Below, in pieces: positions 1 through 7,355 of a stretch of DNA of 9,386 nt. The notes below the pieces were generated by a model. That model did not search any database. It saw nothing but the letters and a program-made list of their open reading frames with translations, and had not been told where the DNA came from. The DNA lies in assembly GCA_029937205.1 (NCBI GenBank), contig JAPYQV010000076.1, positions 1-9,386 of the forward strand, written 5' to 3'. The translations under genes and the position numbers were made by a program. The stretch is from Alphaproteobacteria bacterium (lineage in GTDB: Bacteria; Pseudomonadota; Alphaproteobacteria; UBA828). The first letter of the stretch is position 1, and the number at the start of each line of letters is the position of its first letter.

Positions 1-1002
1 GGCTTGCGCTTCCGGCGCCGTGTCTTCGCCGAGGGCGGTGTCGCCCTCGACGGCAGATGTCGGGCGGATTTGCAGGCCGCTGGAGCGCGATACGGCGTCC
101 ACCAGCGCTTTTCGAGTTGCCGCCACGATCACCACATCGTCTTGTTCGAGCGCAATATCTTCAAACGGCGCCCGGCTGTTTACGGTACCGCGTTGCACCA
201 TCAGCACCGTCATGTTGCGCAGTGCGGGAAACATGCCGGCTACCGCCGTGTTGCCGATCAGCGGCGAATCCGGCTCGACGGTGAATTGCGCGATGAATTG
301 TTTGCCGCTGCTGGTGGCAGGTTCGTCTTCTTCCGCTTCGCGTTTGGGCATGAGCCGGGGGGCAATAAAGATGACGTACGGAAATCCCAACGCGGCCAGC
401 ACCAGACCGGGAATGGCAAAATCAAAGAAGCCGAGCGGCGCCAGGCCTAACTCTTGCGCTGTTCCGGCGACGAGCAGGTTTGTGCTGGAGCCGATCAGCG
501 TCACCATACCGCCCAGGATGGTGCAATAGCTGAGTGGCATCATGACGCGGCTGGCGGTGTGGCCGAGGCGATCCGCCAGGGAGGCGAGCACCGGAATGAA
601 CATGACCACCACGGGGGTATTGTTAAGCGCCGCGCTGATGGTCATGGCGGTCATGAGGCTAACCGCGATTGCCGGCGCGGGACGGCCCCGTGCGGCGCGG
701 TAGATCATCTGGCTGATCATCTCCAGGGCGCCGGCACGCACCATGCCCTGGCCGACAATCAGCAATGCGACAACGGTAATGATCGCGGGGTTGGCGAAAC
801 CCTTCAGCAATCCGGCCGCATCAAGTCCTTCGCGGCCATCCGAGCTCTCTAAGGGCGCGATGTGAAACAGAATCAAAAGCGCCGCCACCAGCCCGATCGA
901 CGTCAATTCCAGCGGCAGACGTGGATGCGCATAGGCAATGATGGTGGCCCCGGCAAGCGCCAGGGTTATCCACATCAATATAAAGGGGTCGGCGACGATC
1001 AT
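1..1002 (-). CDS. SLC13/DASS-family anion permease with RCK_C (TrkA-C) domain, C-terminal part outside window
   Basis: This is the N-terminal 334 residues of an inner-membrane transporter; the frame stays open to base 1, so the gene continues beyond the window. Hydrophobic segments lie at about residues 5-25, 33-49, 71-88, 110-140, 153-180 and 190-216. Two family signatures are visible: an NNTP motif at 127-130 inside a long hydrophobic stretch, and an SSTN motif at 172-175. These are the paired re-entrant motifs typical of SLC13/divalent-anion:Na+ symporters. After an acidic linker (220-232) comes an RCK_C-like domain at about 236-306, with beta strands around MTVLMVQR and DDVVIVA. Family members of this layout are usually near 590 residues with two such domains and then a second membrane half. 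The start is the first in-frame ATG after a stop at 1014-1012; no clear Shine-Dalgarno precedes it. It lies 76 bp after motB on the same strand and may be cotranscribed. The substrate (sulfate, dicarboxylate or other anion) cannot be told. Confidence 0.88.
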   Translation of the reverse strand, partial: MIVADPFILMWITLALAGATIIAYAHPRLPLELTSIGLVAALLILFHIAPLESSDGREGLDAAGLLKGFANPAIITVVALLIVGQGMVRAGALEMISQMIYRAARGRPAPAIAVSLMTAMTISAALNNTPVVVMFIPVLASLADRLGHTASRVMMPLSYCTILGGMVTLIGSSTNLLVAGTAQELGLAPLGFFDFAIPGLVLAALGFPYVIFIAPRLMPKREAEEDEPATSSGKQFIAQFTVEPDSPLIGNTAVAGMFPALRNMTVLMVQRGTVNSRAPFEDIALEQDDVVIVAATRKALVDAVSRSSGLQIRPTSAVEGDTALGEDTAPEAQA

Positions 1003-1078
1003 AGCGCGCCATCATGGTAGACGGTTGCGTCAATGCCAAGCGGAAGTGGCGATGGAAAATTATCTCAGGCGCATATGA

Positions 1079-2659
1079 TTAAAGGCGCTGCCAAAGATCA
1101 CTATCGATGATTTCACCGTCGTCGACGGGTTCTATTTCTTCTACCGGCGGCGTTTCCGCCTCGACGGTGGGTTCTTCCGTCTTAATGCTTTCAACGGGTT
1201 TTTCCGCCGGCTCGATTTTTTCGGCTTTTGCCTCTTCCCGGGCGTTCTCTGGCGGCGCGTTTGGCGCCGCCTCTTGCCCGTTCTGATGGGTTTCTCCCGG
1301 CCCGCCATCGACGTGATCTGTTGGTGCGTTGGCACGCGGGTCGTTTGCTGGCGCCATCAGCGGGGCTCGGTTCGACTGCGTATTTGTTCTACCAAATCCC
1401 GAATAAGGGTCTTTTCGCTTGCCCGACGATTCGCCGCGTCCCAGGCGGGTCTTGGGCGGGGCTTCGCGCAACAGGAGAATGCTGATACGTCTATTTTCGG
1501 GCGAATCCGGGTCAGCCTTGTTCAAGGGGTCGGTGGCGGCCTTGCCGATAACGGTTGCCAGGCGGTCTTCCGGCAATCCGGCGGCGACGAGCGCGCGCCG
1601 GCTGGCATGGGCGCGATCGGTGGAGAGTTCCCAATTGCTGTATCCGGAATCGGCATGATAGGGCGTCACGTCGGTATGGCCGACAATGGCAATTTTGTTT
1701 GGCAGCTTTTTAATCGATTCGACAATCTTGGCCATGATTTCGTTGGTGCGATTCATCATTTCCGCGCTGCCGAGCGGGAACATTTCAACTTTGTGGCTGT
1801 CGAGGATTTGGATGCGCATCCCCGCACCTATTTGCTCAACCTTCAAATTGTCGCGGTAGGGCTTTAGTTTTGGGTCCTGCTCGATGAGCTTTTTGAGCGC
1901 CGCCGCGGCATTGCTGAAGCGCTTTTGCTCGCGCTTGGCAAATTGCCGCGCACTGTTGCGGGAATCACGGGAATCATTAGCGTAGCGGGAATCCCCGGCA
2001 AACTGGGAATCATTTTGGCTGCGCCCACCGGCCGTGCCCGCCGTGCCTGCCGCGCCTTCCGCGTCTTGGCCTTGCTTGGCGCCGGCCTGATTGGAGGTGC
2101 CCAATTTATCGTCGGGGCCGCTTTTCTTCTTGGCGCGGGCGAGGTATTCACCTTTGGCGTTTTTGACGTCGTTTTTCTCCACATTACCCAAATGGCTGCC
2201 GCTGCCTTGCTTCTGGCCATGGGCGTCAAGCGTCCCCATATGGCTGCCGGTCGCGTCTTCGAATTTATGATCCGAAACCGGGCCGCTCATGGAGAATTCG
2301 CCATCGCCGTCTTCCACTTCCTCGTCGGCATTTCCAAGCACAGGCGTGCGCACGCCGAGAATAAGGCCGGGCCGGCTGGTGCTGGAAGACATCGCCCCTT
2401 CGCTGTCAATCGTCCGTCCGCCCATAACACCGCCGGAGCCACTCATCGATTGACTGACGCTGGCCGGCGCAAAATAATTTGAAATGGCGGTCCGCTGGTC
2501 TTCGGTGGTGGCGTTGAGCAGCCACATGAGGAGGAAAAACGCCATCATCGCGGTCACGAAATCCGCATAGGCAATCTTCCAGGCGCCACCATGGGCCGCT
2601 ACGTGCGCCTTCTTTTTGATCCTCTTGATGAAGATCAGTTCATTGACATTGGTGGCCAT
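1079..2659 (-). CDS. motB: Flagellar motor stator protein MotB
   Basis: MotB (526 residues) pairs with MotA to form the ion-driven stator and anchors it to peptidoglycan. A basic cytoplasmic N-terminus (1-27) leads into one membrane helix (about 28-49) with the motif YADFVTAMMAFF. Asp33 in it matches the essential ion-binding Asp32 of E. coli MotB. A plug-like amphipathic segment follows at about 50-65. Residues 66-245 form a very long Gly/Ser/Asp/Ala-rich linker. The OmpA-like peptidoglycan-binding domain spans about 246-399, with GHTDVTP at 327-333, NWELSTDRA at 342-350 and ENRRISILL at 388-396. Residues 400-526 are an additional disordered tail rich in Glu, Pro and Lys. E. coli MotB is about 308 residues, so the excess is in linker and tail. 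The start sits 9 bp after the motA stop, and the ribosome site AGGG overlaps that stop codon, which points to translational coupling. The family call is firm; whether H+ or Na+ drives it is not readable. Confidence 0.96.
   Translation of the reverse strand: MATNVNELIFIKRIKKKAHVAAHGGAWKIAYADFVTAMMAFFLLMWLLNATTEDQRTAISNYFAPASVSQSMSGSGGVMGGRTIDSEGAMSSSTSRPGLILGVRTPVLGNADEEVEDGDGEFSMSGPVSDHKFEDATGSHMGTLDAHGQKQGSGSHLGNVEKNDVKNAKGEYLARAKKKSGPDDKLGTSNQAGAKQGQDAEGAAGTAGTAGGRSQNDSQFAGDSRYANDSRDSRNSARQFAKREQKRFSNAAAALKKLIEQDPKLKPYRDNLKVEQIGAGMRIQILDSHKVEMFPLGSAEMMNRTNEIMAKIVESIKKLPNKIAIVGHTDVTPYHADSGYSNWELSTDRAHASRRALVAAGLPEDRLATVIGKAATDPLNKADPDSPENRRISILLLREAPPKTRLGRGESSGKRKDPYSGFGRTNTQSNRAPLMAPANDPRANAPTDHVDGGPGETHQNGQEAAPNAPPENAREEAKAEKIEPAEKPVESIKTEEPTVEAETPPVEEIEPVDDGEIIDSDLWQRL
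1960..2011 (-). repeat. In-frame 9/18-bp tandem repeat in the motB linker (Asp-Ser-Arg repeats)
   Basis: The heptamer GGGAATC (plus strand) occurs at 1960, 1969, 1987 and 2005, spaced 9, 18 and 18 bp. Every copy keeps the same reading frame and encodes Asp-Ser at MotB residues 217, 223, 229 and 232, giving a degenerate six-residue repeat of the form D-S-R/Q-x-A-x. The spacing in multiples of 9 suggests slippage or unequal crossing-over within a tolerant linker. Confidence 0.7.
2030..2056 (-). repeat. Three 9-bp tandem units in the motB linker (Ala-Gly-Thr repeats)
   Basis: Three adjacent 9-bp units, GGCCGTGCC, CGCCGTGCC and TGCCGCGCC on the plus strand, encode the AAGTAGTAG stretch of MotB at about residues 202-210. 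They lie just 18 bp from the Asp-Ser repeat tract and have the same 9-bp unit length. This fits repeat-driven change in linker length. Confidence 0.6.
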
Positions 2660-2668
2660 GTTGTGGCC

Positions 2669-3529
2669 CTACGCCGCGGGCAGTTCGGCGACCGCTTCTT
2701 CAACATCGTAGAAAGTGGGACGCTCATGGGCGAACAATATCTTGCGCGCGAACTCGACGCTGACGGCGGGCGCGTAGCCCTGCATATAGGCCATCAGACC
2801 GGCCTTCATGCAGACAAAATATTTGGTGTCGGTATTGGCGCGGCCCTTGAGTGCAGACGCCATCGGTCCAATGAAGCCGTACGACAGCAACACACCGAGA
2901 AACGTGCCGACCAGGGCGGCGCCGATAAGATGGCCGAGCACTTCCGGCGGCTCGGAGATCGAGCCCATGGTGTGGATGACACCGAGCACAGCGGCGACAA
3001 TGCCCAGTGCCGGCATGGCTTCAGCGACTTTGTTGACGGCTTCCGAGATTTCGAGTTGATCATTGTGGTGGGTCTCAATCTCCTCGTCCATCAGGGCTTC
3101 CATTTCATGCGCCTTGTCCGAGCCCAGGGTCATCAGGCGGATATAGTTGCACAGGAACGTGACGGCGGTTTCGTCGCTGTAGAATTTGGGAAATTGCTGA
3201 AACAGGTCACTTTCCTGCGGATTCTCAACATGCTGTTCGAGCGCCAGCATGCCTTTCATCTGCACCAGTTTGAAAACCGCATAGAGCAGGGTGAGCAGTT
3301 CGAGAAAGCTCGCTTTGTTGTGGCGCGGCGGCTTGAGCAGTCCGATCGATGCCTTGATTGAGGCTTTGATGACCGTCATGGGGTTGGCGATAAGGAAAGC
3401 GCCGACCGACGCACCGACAATAATGATAAATTCGACCGGTTGCATCAGAATCGCAATATGGCCGCCCATCATGACGAAGCCGCCAATGACGCATACAACA
3501 ACTATCAAGCTGCCAACGATCAACAGCAT
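2669..3529 (-). CDS. motA: Flagellar motor stator protein MotA
   Basis: MotA (286 residues; the E. coli protein is 295) is the four-helix inner-membrane stator subunit that couples ion flow to rotor torque. Membrane helices lie at about 2-22, 31-49, 171-190 and 200-222. The cytoplasmic loop between helices 2 and 3 (about 50-170) carries the EALMDEEIETH motif at 143-153. Pro173 at the head of helix 3 and Pro222 after helix 4 fall exactly at the positions of the functional prolines of E. coli MotA. The torque-interface Glu98 is present (MLALE at 94-98). The E. coli Arg90 position is Gln here, with lysines at 87 and 92. Helices 3 and 4 (PALGIVAAVLGVIH and GTFLGVLLSYGFIGP) are strongly family-like. 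Upstream of the ATG is a GCGGGG stretch about 9 bases away, a weak ribosome site. It is the first gene of the motA-motB pair. Confidence 0.97.
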   Translation of the reverse strand: MLLIVGSLIVVVCVIGGFVMMGGHIAILMQPVEFIIIVGASVGAFLIANPMTVIKASIKASIGLLKPPRHNKASFLELLTLLYAVFKLVQMKGMLALEQHVENPQESDLFQQFPKFYSDETAVTFLCNYIRLMTLGSDKAHEMEALMDEEIETHHNDQLEISEAVNKVAEAMPALGIVAAVLGVIHTMGSISEPPEVLGHLIGAALVGTFLGVLLSYGFIGPMASALKGRANTDTKYFVCMKAGLMAYMQGYAPAVSVEFARKILFAHERPTFYDVEEAVAELPAA

Positions 3530-3673
3530 TAAGCTTTACCCCGCTCACAATAATTCGGCGCACGCGCACCGGATTTGGAGCCACAATTTAGCGCCTGCAG
3601 GGTGAAAAAACGGTTAACCACGAAATACGGGAATTGACGCCTGTTGTCGGGTTCAGGCCACGATCGTCGTTAA
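3530..3673 (-). promoter_or_regulatory. Likely motA-motB control region with a CtrA-like half-conserved site
   Basis: This 144-bp gap separates the acylase stop from the motA start, so a promoter for motA is expected here unless the acylase transcript reads through. On the minus strand at 3617-3603 there is TTAA, seven bases, then TTCA, which matches 7 of 8 specified positions of the alphaproteobacterial CtrA box (TTAA-N7-TTAA). Its distance of about 75-90 bases from the motA start suits a promoter-proximal site. I found no convincing sigma-28 or sigma-54 box and no clear sigma-70 pair. The assignment is inference from one degenerate short motif plus position. Confidence 0.3.
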
Positions 3674-6103
3674 CTATGGCGAAAGGCGTAGTGTTCCGAT
3701 GCTGGCGGATTCAATTTGCGCCCGATTCATCAGGAGCGGGACATATTCGCCGTCGCGCCACATTTCCGCGAAATCCCGGTAGTGCGAGGAAAGCGGATTG
3801 CCGGATTGGCCCGTATTGTGGATAAAAAGTGACTGCCCGAGCGGATCCAAATCATAGATGGCGCGGTAGGCCGGACCATGGTTTTGCGCAAACGGGATTT
3901 TTTCGTCGCGCACGGTAAAGCTGGCGGCATTGACCGTATTTCCCGCGCCGCCATTGGCCAGGCGGATTTCAAACAGCGGCCCCAGCCCGGGCACGCGGCC
4001 CAGCACTTCATGTTCGCTATAGGCGTAATGGGCTTCTCCCCACGACCAGCCGTCCACGTTGCTGCCGTAGCGCTCGGCTAAATACTGCAGCGCGCGTTCA
4101 AGCGCTTTGCTGGCCGTCACGGCGCAGTCTTCTGATGTGGCGGTGGCGGTATCGTCGCACCAGGCGCTGCCGGGTTTTAGCGCCTCCAATATGGCGCCTT
4201 CGCGAATCGACCAATAATCATTGAACGCGCCCTTGAGCTCGTCGGCGAACAAGGCACGCATCAATTCGCGCAGCCAGGCCACATAGATCAATGGCTCGAC
4301 CCGGTCTGCCGCCATGACATGATCCCAGGCGGCCAGCCTGTTCAAGGCCTCATGCGCTGTTTCGCTGCCACTCGGGGTTAATTCTAGCAAGCGCGGCAAC
4401 AAGGTTTGCGCGGCGCGTGATGTAATGTCTGCCTGGATCGCGGCAAAGCTCTCGACCGTGTGTTGCGCCTCGGTGTCCAAAAGGGCGCCAATTTGAAGTG
4501 CCCGATGCGGTGCCGTCCAGTCGCGGGTGATGAAATAGGGATAATTCGGCCCGACAACTTTGTTATTCGCCGTGACGATCCGGCCTGATCGTGGATTAAA
4601 CAGGCGGGGCAAGGCGGCGGGCGGTATGAAGCCCACCCAATCGTGCTCCCCGGTCCAACCGATCGACGGCATCCAGCCATTGCCGCTGCGCCGGATCGGT
4701 ACCCGGCCGGGTGCGAAATAGCCGATATTGCCGTGAATATCGGCGAACACAATATTTTGTTGCGGCGCGTGAAAATCACGCAAGATTGCGATGAAGCTAT
4801 CCCAATCCTCGGCCAGGCCGATGCGCACTGCTGCCTGGGCGCTCAAATCGTCATCGCGAAGCGCCGTCCAGGCAAAGGCGATGACGTGCCCGGCGTGAAG
4901 AAATTCGCCGCTGCCGCTGATGATGTCGGAAACAACCGGGCCATGACGTGTCTCGCGCACGGTAAGTTCCTCATCGCTTCCGTCCTTCACGCGGATGGTT
5001 TCCTGCCGTGTTTCGAACGCGGCGCTGCCGCCGGGAACGAGATATCTGTCGGCGTCGTCGGGATGCAGGCGTTCAATAAATAAATCCTGAACGTCCGGAT
5101 TCGTGTTGGTAAATCCCCAGGCGAAGTTCGGGGTGCGCCCGAGAACGGGCATCGGCACGCCAGGCAGCGTGGCGCCGGCAACTTCTAGGCCGGGCGCGCT
5201 TAAATGGGCGAGATACCACAGGCTCGGAATTTGCAGGCCCAAATGCGGATCGTTGGCGAGGAGGGCATTGCCGCTCGCCGTATGCTCTCCGGCCAGTACC
5301 CAATTGTTGGAGCCGAGACCCTCCGGCGGGCGTGGCGGTAAAATTGCCGCCAAGGCGGCCCAGGGCAGGTCCGGCGCCGCGTTGCTGCGCAGTACGGGGG
5401 GGCCGTCTTCAGGATATCCGGGCCAGAGTTGGTTTATTTGTTCGGCGCTCAGGTTCTGCGCCATCCGCGCCCGCAGCGCTTCGTCGAGGGCATTGCCGCC
5501 CAGGTCCCAGGCCATCATCTTCAGCCAGACAATACTGTCCGCCGGACGCCACGGCTCGGGCTCGTGCGAGAGCAGGAGAAATTCCGGCGGCAGGGGGCCG
5601 TCCCGTGTGGTCAGAAAAGCGTTTACGCCGGCTGCATAAGCTTCGTAAACAGCCCTCGCGTCCGGCTCCAGATTGGCGAAATTGTGTTCCGCCGAGCGGT
5701 AAACGCCAAGCGTGCGCAGGAAACGGTCGATCTTGAGGGTATCTTCGCCGAACAATTCCGACAGGCGCCCGGCGCCGACGCGGCGCTGAAATTCCATCTG
5801 CCAGAGGCGGTCCTGGGCGTGGACGAAGCCCATGGCGAACACCGCATCATTGGTGGATTCAGCATAGATGTGGGGAATCGCATGGCCATCGCGGACGACT
5901 TCCACCGGCCCCGCAAGGCCGGTCAATTGCATCTCGCCATTAAGCTCGGGCAGAGAGCCACGGGCCCATATATAGCCGCCCGCCAAGACGATCAGAATGA
6001 CGACAATGAGGCCGCTGAAGCCGCCCAACGGCCACCACCAGCGAAATCCCCGGCGCGGGCTTTTCAGGCCGTACTGACTCTTGCGTTTACGCCTTCTCGC
6101 CAT
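3674..6103 (-). CDS. Membrane-anchored penicillin acylase family (Ntn-hydrolase) amidase
   Basis: This 809-residue protein belongs to the penicillin G acylase/acyl-homoserine-lactone acylase family, self-processing N-terminal-nucleophile hydrolases that cleave N-acyl amide bonds. An Arg/Lys-rich N-terminus (1-22) followed by a hydrophobic helix (about 29-47) indicates export with an uncleaved anchor or a long signal peptide, so the enzyme should act in the periplasm. The alpha-chain region shows GFVHAQDRLWQME at 92-104. The autoprocessing site is GLG|SNNWV: Ser265 would become the nucleophile at the N-terminus of a 545-residue beta chain. Further family motifs are NDPH at 284-287, TANNK at 511-515 (Asn there is the probable oxyanion-hole residue) and GQSGNPLSSHYRD at 765-777. 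Length and chain proportions are normal. It starts 9 bp after the CoA-transferase stop with no good ribosome site, so coupled translation is likely. The substrate is unknown: N-acyl-homoserine lactones, acyl-amino acids, peptides or beta-lactams are all possible. Confidence 0.92.
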   Translation of the reverse strand: MARRRKRKSQYGLKSPRRGFRWWWPLGGFSGLIVVILIVLAGGYIWARGSLPELNGEMQLTGLAGPVEVVRDGHAIPHIYAESTNDAVFAMGFVHAQDRLWQMEFQRRVGAGRLSELFGEDTLKIDRFLRTLGVYRSAEHNFANLEPDARAVYEAYAAGVNAFLTTRDGPLPPEFLLLSHEPEPWRPADSIVWLKMMAWDLGGNALDEALRARMAQNLSAEQINQLWPGYPEDGPPVLRSNAAPDLPWAALAAILPPRPPEGLGSNNWVLAGEHTASGNALLANDPHLGLQIPSLWYLAHLSAPGLEVAGATLPGVPMPVLGRTPNFAWGFTNTNPDVQDLFIERLHPDDADRYLVPGGSAAFETRQETIRVKDGSDEELTVRETRHGPVVSDIISGSGEFLHAGHVIAFAWTALRDDDLSAQAAVRIGLAEDWDSFIAILRDFHAPQQNIVFADIHGNIGYFAPGRVPIRRSGNGWMPSIGWTGEHDWVGFIPPAALPRLFNPRSGRIVTANNKVVGPNYPYFITRDWTAPHRALQIGALLDTEAQHTVESFAAIQADITSRAAQTLLPRLLELTPSGSETAHEALNRLAAWDHVMAADRVEPLIYVAWLRELMRALFADELKGAFNDYWSIREGAILEALKPGSAWCDDTATATSEDCAVTASKALERALQYLAERYGSNVDGWSWGEAHYAYSEHEVLGRVPGLGPLFEIRLANGGAGNTVNAASFTVRDEKIPFAQNHGPAYRAIYDLDPLGQSLFIHNTGQSGNPLSSHYRDFAEMWRDGEYVPLLMNRAQIESASIGTLRLSP

Positions 6104-6112
6104 ATCAGATTG

Positions 6113-7264
6113 TCACTTTTTGAGGCTGTTCAGGATATCGGTGCGATGCTGGTCGAGATCGGGCGCGGGCTGGCGGGTGGTCGGGTCGTCAAACGCCGAC
6201 AGCTTGATCGGGTTGCCCGCCATGCGCAATGGACCGACCTCGGTATCGTGCGTTTCGATCACCATATTGCGCGCCGCGATCTGCGGATCGGCGAGCACTT
6301 GGGCGACATTGTTGATCGGCGCGCACGGCACGCCGGCCTCGGCGAGCAGATCGAGCCAATGTGCGGTCGGCTGCTGTTTCAGGCGCTGCTCCAATTCCAC
6401 TCTCAATTCCTCGACATGTTCTCCACGCGCGTCATTGTCCTCGAAACGCGGCTCGCTTGCCAGCGCCGGGCAATCCAGGGCCGTGCACAGCGTGGCGAAC
6501 AAGGCATTGTTGCCGGCGGCGATAATGACGTGGCTGTCGGCCGTCTCATAGCTTTGAAACGGCACGATGGTGGGGTGGCGCGCGCCGAGCGGGCCGGGCA
6601 CTTCGCCGGTGGCGAAATAGCGCGCCAGGGCATTCTCCAGGATGGCCAGTTGGCTATCGAGCATGGCGACATCGATTTTCATCCCCTCGCCGCTGCTGGC
6701 GCGATGATGCAGCGCGCTTGAAATGCCGATGGCGGTGAACAGCCCGGCGGTGATGTCGCCGATCGAGGTACCGACACGGGTCGGCGGACCGCCGGGGTGG
6801 CCGGTTAAGCTCATCACGCCACCCAGGCCCTGGACGACCATGTCGTAGGCCGGGCGTTCGGCATAAGGGCCGGTATGGCCAAAGCCCGAGCAGGCGGCAT
6901 AGATCAATTTAGGATAGCGTGGATGCAGGCTCTCCCAGCCATAGCCGAGGCGCTCCATGGTGCCGCCACGGTAATTCTCGACCAAAATGTCGGCATCCTC
7001 CAACAGCGTTTCGAAAATAGCCCGGTCGGCTTTATCTTTGAGGTTGAGGGCGAGGCTCTCCTTGCCCCGGTTGATCGACATGAAATAGGCGGATTTGCCT
7101 TTGATGAAGGGGCCGAAGGCGCGCGCATCGTCGCCCGTCTCCGGCATTTCCACCTTGATCACCCGGGCGCCGAGATCGGCCAACACCATGGTGCAATACG
7201 GCCCCGCCAGGACACGCGTCAAATCGATAATCGTAATGCCGCTGAGGGGTCCTGGAACCGTCAT
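6113..7264 (-). CDS. Class III (CaiB/BaiF/Frc-type) CoA-transferase
   Basis: This 383-residue protein is a family III CoA-transferase, a cytosolic homodimer that moves CoA between carboxylic acids. The N-terminus is typical (PLSGITIIDLTRVLAGPYC at 6-24, then LGARVIKVE at 31-39). SAYFMSINRGKESLALNL at 58-75 forms part of the CoA-binding region. The catalytic aspartate is Asp170 in the GTSIGDITAG stretch, the equivalent of Asp169 of formyl-CoA:oxalate CoA-transferase, preceded by YDMVVQGLGGV at 140-150. The C-terminal domain includes GVPCAPINNVAQVLADPQ at 311-328, also typical. Length fits the family (about 380-430). The start is supported by AAGGAAG about ten bases upstream. It heads a two-gene operon with the acylase and is divergent from the alpha/beta hydrolase. 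The acyl donor and acceptor cannot be assigned; the family covers oxalate, carnitine, bile-acid, methylacyl and itaconate/mesaconate substrates. Confidence 0.94.
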   Translation of the reverse strand: MTVPGPLSGITIIDLTRVLAGPYCTMVLADLGARVIKVEMPETGDDARAFGPFIKGKSAYFMSINRGKESLALNLKDKADRAIFETLLEDADILVENYRGGTMERLGYGWESLHPRYPKLIYAACSGFGHTGPYAERPAYDMVVQGLGGVMSLTGHPGGPPTRVGTSIGDITAGLFTAIGISSALHHRASSGEGMKIDVAMLDSQLAILENALARYFATGEVPGPLGARHPTIVPFQSYETADSHVIIAAGNNALFATLCTALDCPALASEPRFEDNDARGEHVEELRVELEQRLKQQPTAHWLDLLAEAGVPCAPINNVAQVLADPQIAARNMVIETHDTEVGPLRMAGNPIKLSAFDDPTTRQPAPDLDQHRTDILNSLKK

Positions 7265-7355
7265 ATAATTTTTGCTTCCTTGCTGCTTTCGTATTCGTGG
7301 CCGGGATGATACACGCTATTCGCCATTCTGGAACGCCCGTGCTCGGAGGAGCTAA

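Noticed and set aside
454..852. Plus-strand frames antisense to the permease
   Set aside because: They are complements of hydrophobic transporter codons, giving low-complexity His/Arg/Gly sequence with no family features.
821..1039. Minus-strand 72-codon frame overlapping the permease start
   Set aside because: It is an out-of-frame reading of the permease N-terminus; the true frame starts at 1002 and gives clear membrane helices and SLC13 motifs.
2591..3361. 256-codon plus-strand open frame antisense to motA and the start of motB
   Set aside because: motA and motB are certain from catalytic and membrane motifs; the antisense product is His/Arg/Gln-rich, as expected for a shadow frame.
3612..3619. 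8-bp palindrome GGTTAACC followed by a T run on the minus strand
   Set aside because: It has no loop and cannot form a stable hairpin; better read as part of a possible CtrA-like site.
3639..3658. Possible terminator after the acylase gene: GCCTG and CAGGC arms with a 10-base loop
   Set aside because: The stem is only 5 bp and is not followed directly by a U run; the T-rich stretch on that strand is about 30 bases further on.
5429..6721. 430-codon open frame on the plus strand, antisense to the acylase and CoA-transferase genes
   Set aside because: It spans two well-supported genes on the other strand, its translation shows no recognisable domain, and GC-rich codon bias readily keeps such antisense frames open.
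7265..7355. Divergent promoter pair between the CoA-transferase and alpha/beta hydrolase
   Set aside because: Promoters must lie here or nearby, but I found no -35/-10 pair with acceptable spacing on either strand, so no positions are claimed.
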